Below, one piece after another: positions 19,744 to 22,202 of a stretch of DNA of 22,202 nt; the stretch's first letter is position 1; each line of letters opens with the position of its first letter. Position numbers and translations under genes: made by a program. The notes below the pieces were generated by a model. That model was not told the DNA's origin. It searched no databases and saw only the letters and a list, made by a program, of their open reading frames with translations. The DNA is taken from positions 1 to 22,202 of the forward strand of contig CAJNOQ010002902.1 in assembly GCA_905250885.1 (NCBI GenBank), given 5' to 3'. The DNA comes from Didymodactylos carnosus. Lineage: Eukaryota; Rotifera; Eurotatoria; Philodinida; Philodinidae.

Positions 19744-20088
19744 GTGCTCCATGTCGTATATAAGGATTTTATGCTACTTTTACTATAACTTGAGCACCAC
19801 TTTGTTTTTAAACTAAATGCAATGCAATTACTACTTCTAACAGTCTTGTGGTAAAAAAATTATATATTTTGTAAGGCTCTCCAGATTCAGACGTAAAGCA
19901 CTATTATATTTTTGGCTTAAAGATACACCATTCGATGCAGTTTTTTTACGCTGATCACGAATATCTTACTTTCAGTCGTTTTCTGCGAAAAAAATTTACT
20001 TAATTTAATTTATTGGAGAGGAAATATACACTATTACAGTTTTTAATGCAAACTTTATTTATTAGATGCGATACATCACATTATTTCT

Positions 20089-20119
20089 CTCTAATTAAAT
20101 CCTTAAGGATTAATTAGAG
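20089..20119. repeat. 31-nt near-perfect palindrome
   Basis: CTCTAATTAA and TTAATTAGAG flank the self-complementary core ATCCTTAAGGAT, with one unpaired base. It could be a protein-binding dyad or a cruciform-prone site. It stands alone, 345 bp after the small membrane gene. Confidence 0.7.
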
Positions 20120-20469
20120 TTGTTTTATAGAATAATATAAAGCAACTATATTCTTGTGAAATAATCATTACCATCGACCTAACGAGAAACGCCCTGTTGT
20201 TTTTAAAAATGAACGATCCGTTGATAGGACGCTCTATTTGAGTACAGAATAAACGAAGATACAGAAAAGGAAAAATAATGGTTAAAGAAATGGATCACAG
20301 AGAGAGATCAGCTAAACAGTCATATGCTTATAGATACTCTGAACGGGGTGCAACGGCTCACCGCCATTACATTGTTCTTCATGCTTGATCTTATTGCAGT
20401 TTATAGAAATTCTTAAAACTTCGAAGTTTCGCGGGTTTTAGTAAGAGAGATAATAGAAGGAAGAAATTA
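20120..20469. other. Spacer before the LTR element
   Basis: No gene seen. A perfect 14-bp palindrome AAACTTCGAAGTTT lies at 20416-20429. Confidence 0.4.
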
Positions 20470-21040
20470 TGTATTAAATTACTAAATAATACAAGTCGTT
20501 TCCGGGGAACAAAAACGAAAAACAAGTCATAATTGAAAGTAAATTTCGATTCTTTTATGATTCTTGTCACTTTTCAACTTAAAAGTAACGTCTCTTCTCT
20601 CCTTCTTCTCACTCTCGCACATTTATAGAGAGAGAATTCTTCTGATTAAACTTCAAATTCAAATCACTTCTTCTCTCACATTCAGAGAAGGAGGACTCAA
20701 TCTACATTACATCTTATCTCATTCGAGTTAAATAATTTCTCTTATTTACAAAATATAATTTAGTATTTTTGTTCTAACTGTGCTTCTTATACCGCAATAA
20801 TTTCAGTTCGCATATTCTCTTCCTCACTCCTTCTCTTCATCAACATTAGCAACTATTCAACAACATTCCATTATCAACATTCAATTGTTACTGTTCTTCC
20901 TTAATTGAAGAAGAACAGACTTTCATTACTGTTAAAATTATTTGTATTAGTAATTAGTTGGTAATAAATTGTTGATTTGTAGAGATTCTGAACTGGGATT
21001 GTTTTGTGAGCTGTTAGTACAAGGGCACCTGACGCTTACA
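20470..21040 (+). mobile_element. Putative 5' long terminal repeat
   Basis: The right end is set by the primer-binding site: the LTR should end in ...CTTACA at 21040, two bases before it. The left end is a guess: TGTA at 20470 would pair with the terminal TACA and give a 571-bp LTR. Inside are a TTTATA at 20622-20627 after a pyrimidine-rich tract (about 20591-20616), and AATAAA at 20963-20968, in the right order for U3-R-U5. The second LTR lies outside the window, so the repeat cannot be confirmed here. Confidence 0.5.
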
Positions 21041-21042
21041 AT

Positions 21043-21060
21043 TGGAGGTTCTACCCAGAT
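21043..21060 (+). promoter_or_regulatory. Primer-binding site resembling tRNA-Gln
   Basis: TGGAGGTTCTACCCAGAT begins with the TGG that complements the CCA tail of a tRNA. It differs from the complement of a typical animal tRNA-Gln 3' end (TGGAGGTTCCACCGAGAT) at two positions. It would prime minus-strand cDNA synthesis. The match was made from memory of animal tRNA-Gln; this organism's own tRNA may fit better or worse. Confidence 0.6.
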
Positions 21061-21345
21061 ATCTGGTACAGTATATATTTTGCACAACCAGAACCTACAA
21101 CAACAACTTCGCCCATATCATTATTACCAACATTTACACATACAAAATTAACATCCTTACATTAATTCATTATTAATCGTAAAGTATTCATTTAACAACT
21201 CGATTTCTTCTGGGTGTTTGTAATTACTTGGGTAACATTCATTCTCGATAGTTACAGATTTCTCGGGTAAGATTTTTCCAAGCTGTTAAGGAGGCTGTGG
21301 TGTGGTAAGAAACCTTTAGAGGACATTTTGCTTTCTGAATTTGAG
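21061..21345 (+). other. Untranslated leader of the LTR element
   Basis: Sequence between the primer-binding site and the gag-like start: A+T-rich with no gene, as expected for a retrotransposon leader. Minus-strand frames that cross into 21239-21717 are shadows of the gag-like frame. Confidence 0.45.
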
Positions 21346-22202
21346 ATGTCGCAAAATATTCCGATAGATAAAGATAAGAAGGTAGCAGCAGCTCCGCGTT
21401 TGAGCAGCTCCACCGATAGGGATGCTTCATCTTTAAAACAAGAACCATCGAAGATTTTTGTAAAAGCAAAACCAAAGACTTCTGTAACTCTATCATTAGT
21501 CTCCGTTTTGTCTCGAGGTAGATCTATCAGATCCAATACATCCCGTACTACACCTAATCTTTCTGTCGGTGGAATTGATGCTAACGCATTGTTGCTCGAA
21601 ACTATGAAAATGCAGAATATGTATATACTGGAATCTATGAAAACACAGAAAGAGCAAGCAAAGGAAGCTTTGGAAATGCAAACAAAGGCTATAATTCGAG
21701 TTATGGATAAGCAACAAAGCTCATCTCAAACACAGCTATTATCGGCTAATACGTTGACAGCAGCCTCTGGAGATGTTATTACCGTAATTCCTGGAGCTTC
21801 TAAAGCTCACGTTTCGACCGCATCTTTGCCCGTACAGCTGTTGTATGCTTTCGACTCTGATCTTCCACAGCATGCTAGTTTACTACCACTACCAAGCGAA
21901 AACAAGGAACAGAAATTAGTACCATTACATGCGTGTTCTTCTTCTCACACAGCTAGAAATCGATCGAACTTAATTTCCGTTGCCAAAAGTGATTCTAGCA
22001 CGCAAACTGAGATTTTACCTCTTAATATACCTGCTAAAACCTTACCTCTCAATTCATCTGCTAAAATCTCCATCAAAGAAACCACACTTATTCCAGAACA
22101 AAAGACGAGAAAGAAAGTTCCTGTTAAGTCGCAGAGACAGCACAGAAGACCACCATCTCCTGATCAATCTATTTCTTCTCTTAGAACAGAAGTTGAGCTT
22201 AA
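21346..22202 (+). CDS. Gag-like protein of an LTR retrotransposon, 5' part
   Basis: ATG at 21346 opens 285 codons without a stop up to the window edge. The N-terminus is Ser/Lys-rich and disordered (1-75). Residues about 81-125 form an amphipathic, Met/Gln/Lys/Glu-rich segment (LLLETMKMQNMYILESMKTQ and on) that looks like a coiled coil. A low-complexity Ser/Thr/Pro/Leu stretch follows, then a basic cluster (253-270, around KTRKKVPVKSQRQHRRPP). Its position 285 bp after a tRNA-Gln-like primer-binding site is where gag sits. No zinc knuckle, protease or reverse transcriptase is reached inside the window, so a host gene cannot be excluded. The frame is undamaged, suggesting a recently active copy. 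Confidence 0.65.
   Translation, partial: MSQNIPIDKDKKVAAAPRLSSSTDRDASSLKQEPSKIFVKAKPKTSVTLSLVSVLSRGRSIRSNTSRTTPNLSVGGIDANALLLETMKMQNMYILESMKTQKEQAKEALEMQTKAIIRVMDKQQSSSQTQLLSANTLTAASGDVITVIPGASKAHVSTASLPVQLLYAFDSDLPQHASLLPLPSENKEQKLVPLHACSSSHTARNRSNLISVAKSDSSTQTEILPLNIPAKTLPLNSSAKISIKETTLIPEQKTRKKVPVKSQRQHRRPPSPDQSISSLRTEVEL

Noticed and set aside
1..22202. CRISPR array, rRNA or bacterial operon structure
   Set aside because: No regularly spaced identical repeats, no rRNA-like conserved stretches, and spliced eukaryotic genes throughout.

Overview
The window is nuclear DNA from an animal with a compact, A+T-rich genome. The evidence is one clear animal gene, a type I phosphatidylinositol-4-phosphate 5-kinase cut by 15 spliceosomal GT-AG introns (nine of them 57-67 bp), plus rhodopsin-like receptor debris and eukaryotic mobile elements. 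The short introns, dense small element remnants and decayed 7TM receptor genes suggest a rotifer, most likely a bdelloid. This is inference; no sequence here names the species.

Layout. 1-2550 is mostly intergenic, with one broken reading frame on the minus strand (155-469) and a patch of G+C-richer short repeats (about 640-1110). 2559-7880 is the PIP5K gene on the plus strand: 16 coding exons, 688 codons, every exon phase closing, including a 13-nt microexon. Its last intron carries a 218-bp near-perfect hairpin whose apex, read on the minus strand, has the core and all three stems of a hammerhead ribozyme, with one extra base next to stem II. 7881-9480 is T-rich, simple-repeat-rich 3' flank or UTR.

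From 9480 to about 18990 no intact conventional gene is visible; it is a graveyard of repeats. It holds a long palindrome (10597-11080), a 484-bp piggyBac-family element with TTAA target duplications that retains only the C-terminal zinc-binding domain of its transposase (11485-11976), diverged tandem repeats (12010-12275), a three-copy direct/inverted repeat (12635-13407), a rhodopsin-like GPCR pseudogene (14469-15483) with an inverted partial copy of its TM7 region (15635-15697), a hypothetical minus-strand coding fragment (15906-16163), a candidate tRNA-related SINE (17780-18130) and a decayed non-LTR reverse-transcriptase fragment (18592-18985, minus).

The right end has a small single-pass membrane protein gene of unusually high G+C (19474-19743). 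It is followed by the 5' end of an LTR retrotransposon: a putative LTR ending at 21040, a primer-binding site resembling the complement of a tRNA-Gln 3' end (21043-21060) and an open gag-like frame (21346 onward) that runs off the window edge.

Only the PIP5K gene can be assigned a pathway (phosphoinositide synthesis). The other elements are independent insertions and show no sign of forming an operon-like system. The observations most worth pursuing are the ribozyme hairpin, the piggyBac element that keeps only the DNA-binding domain, and the G+C-rich membrane protein.
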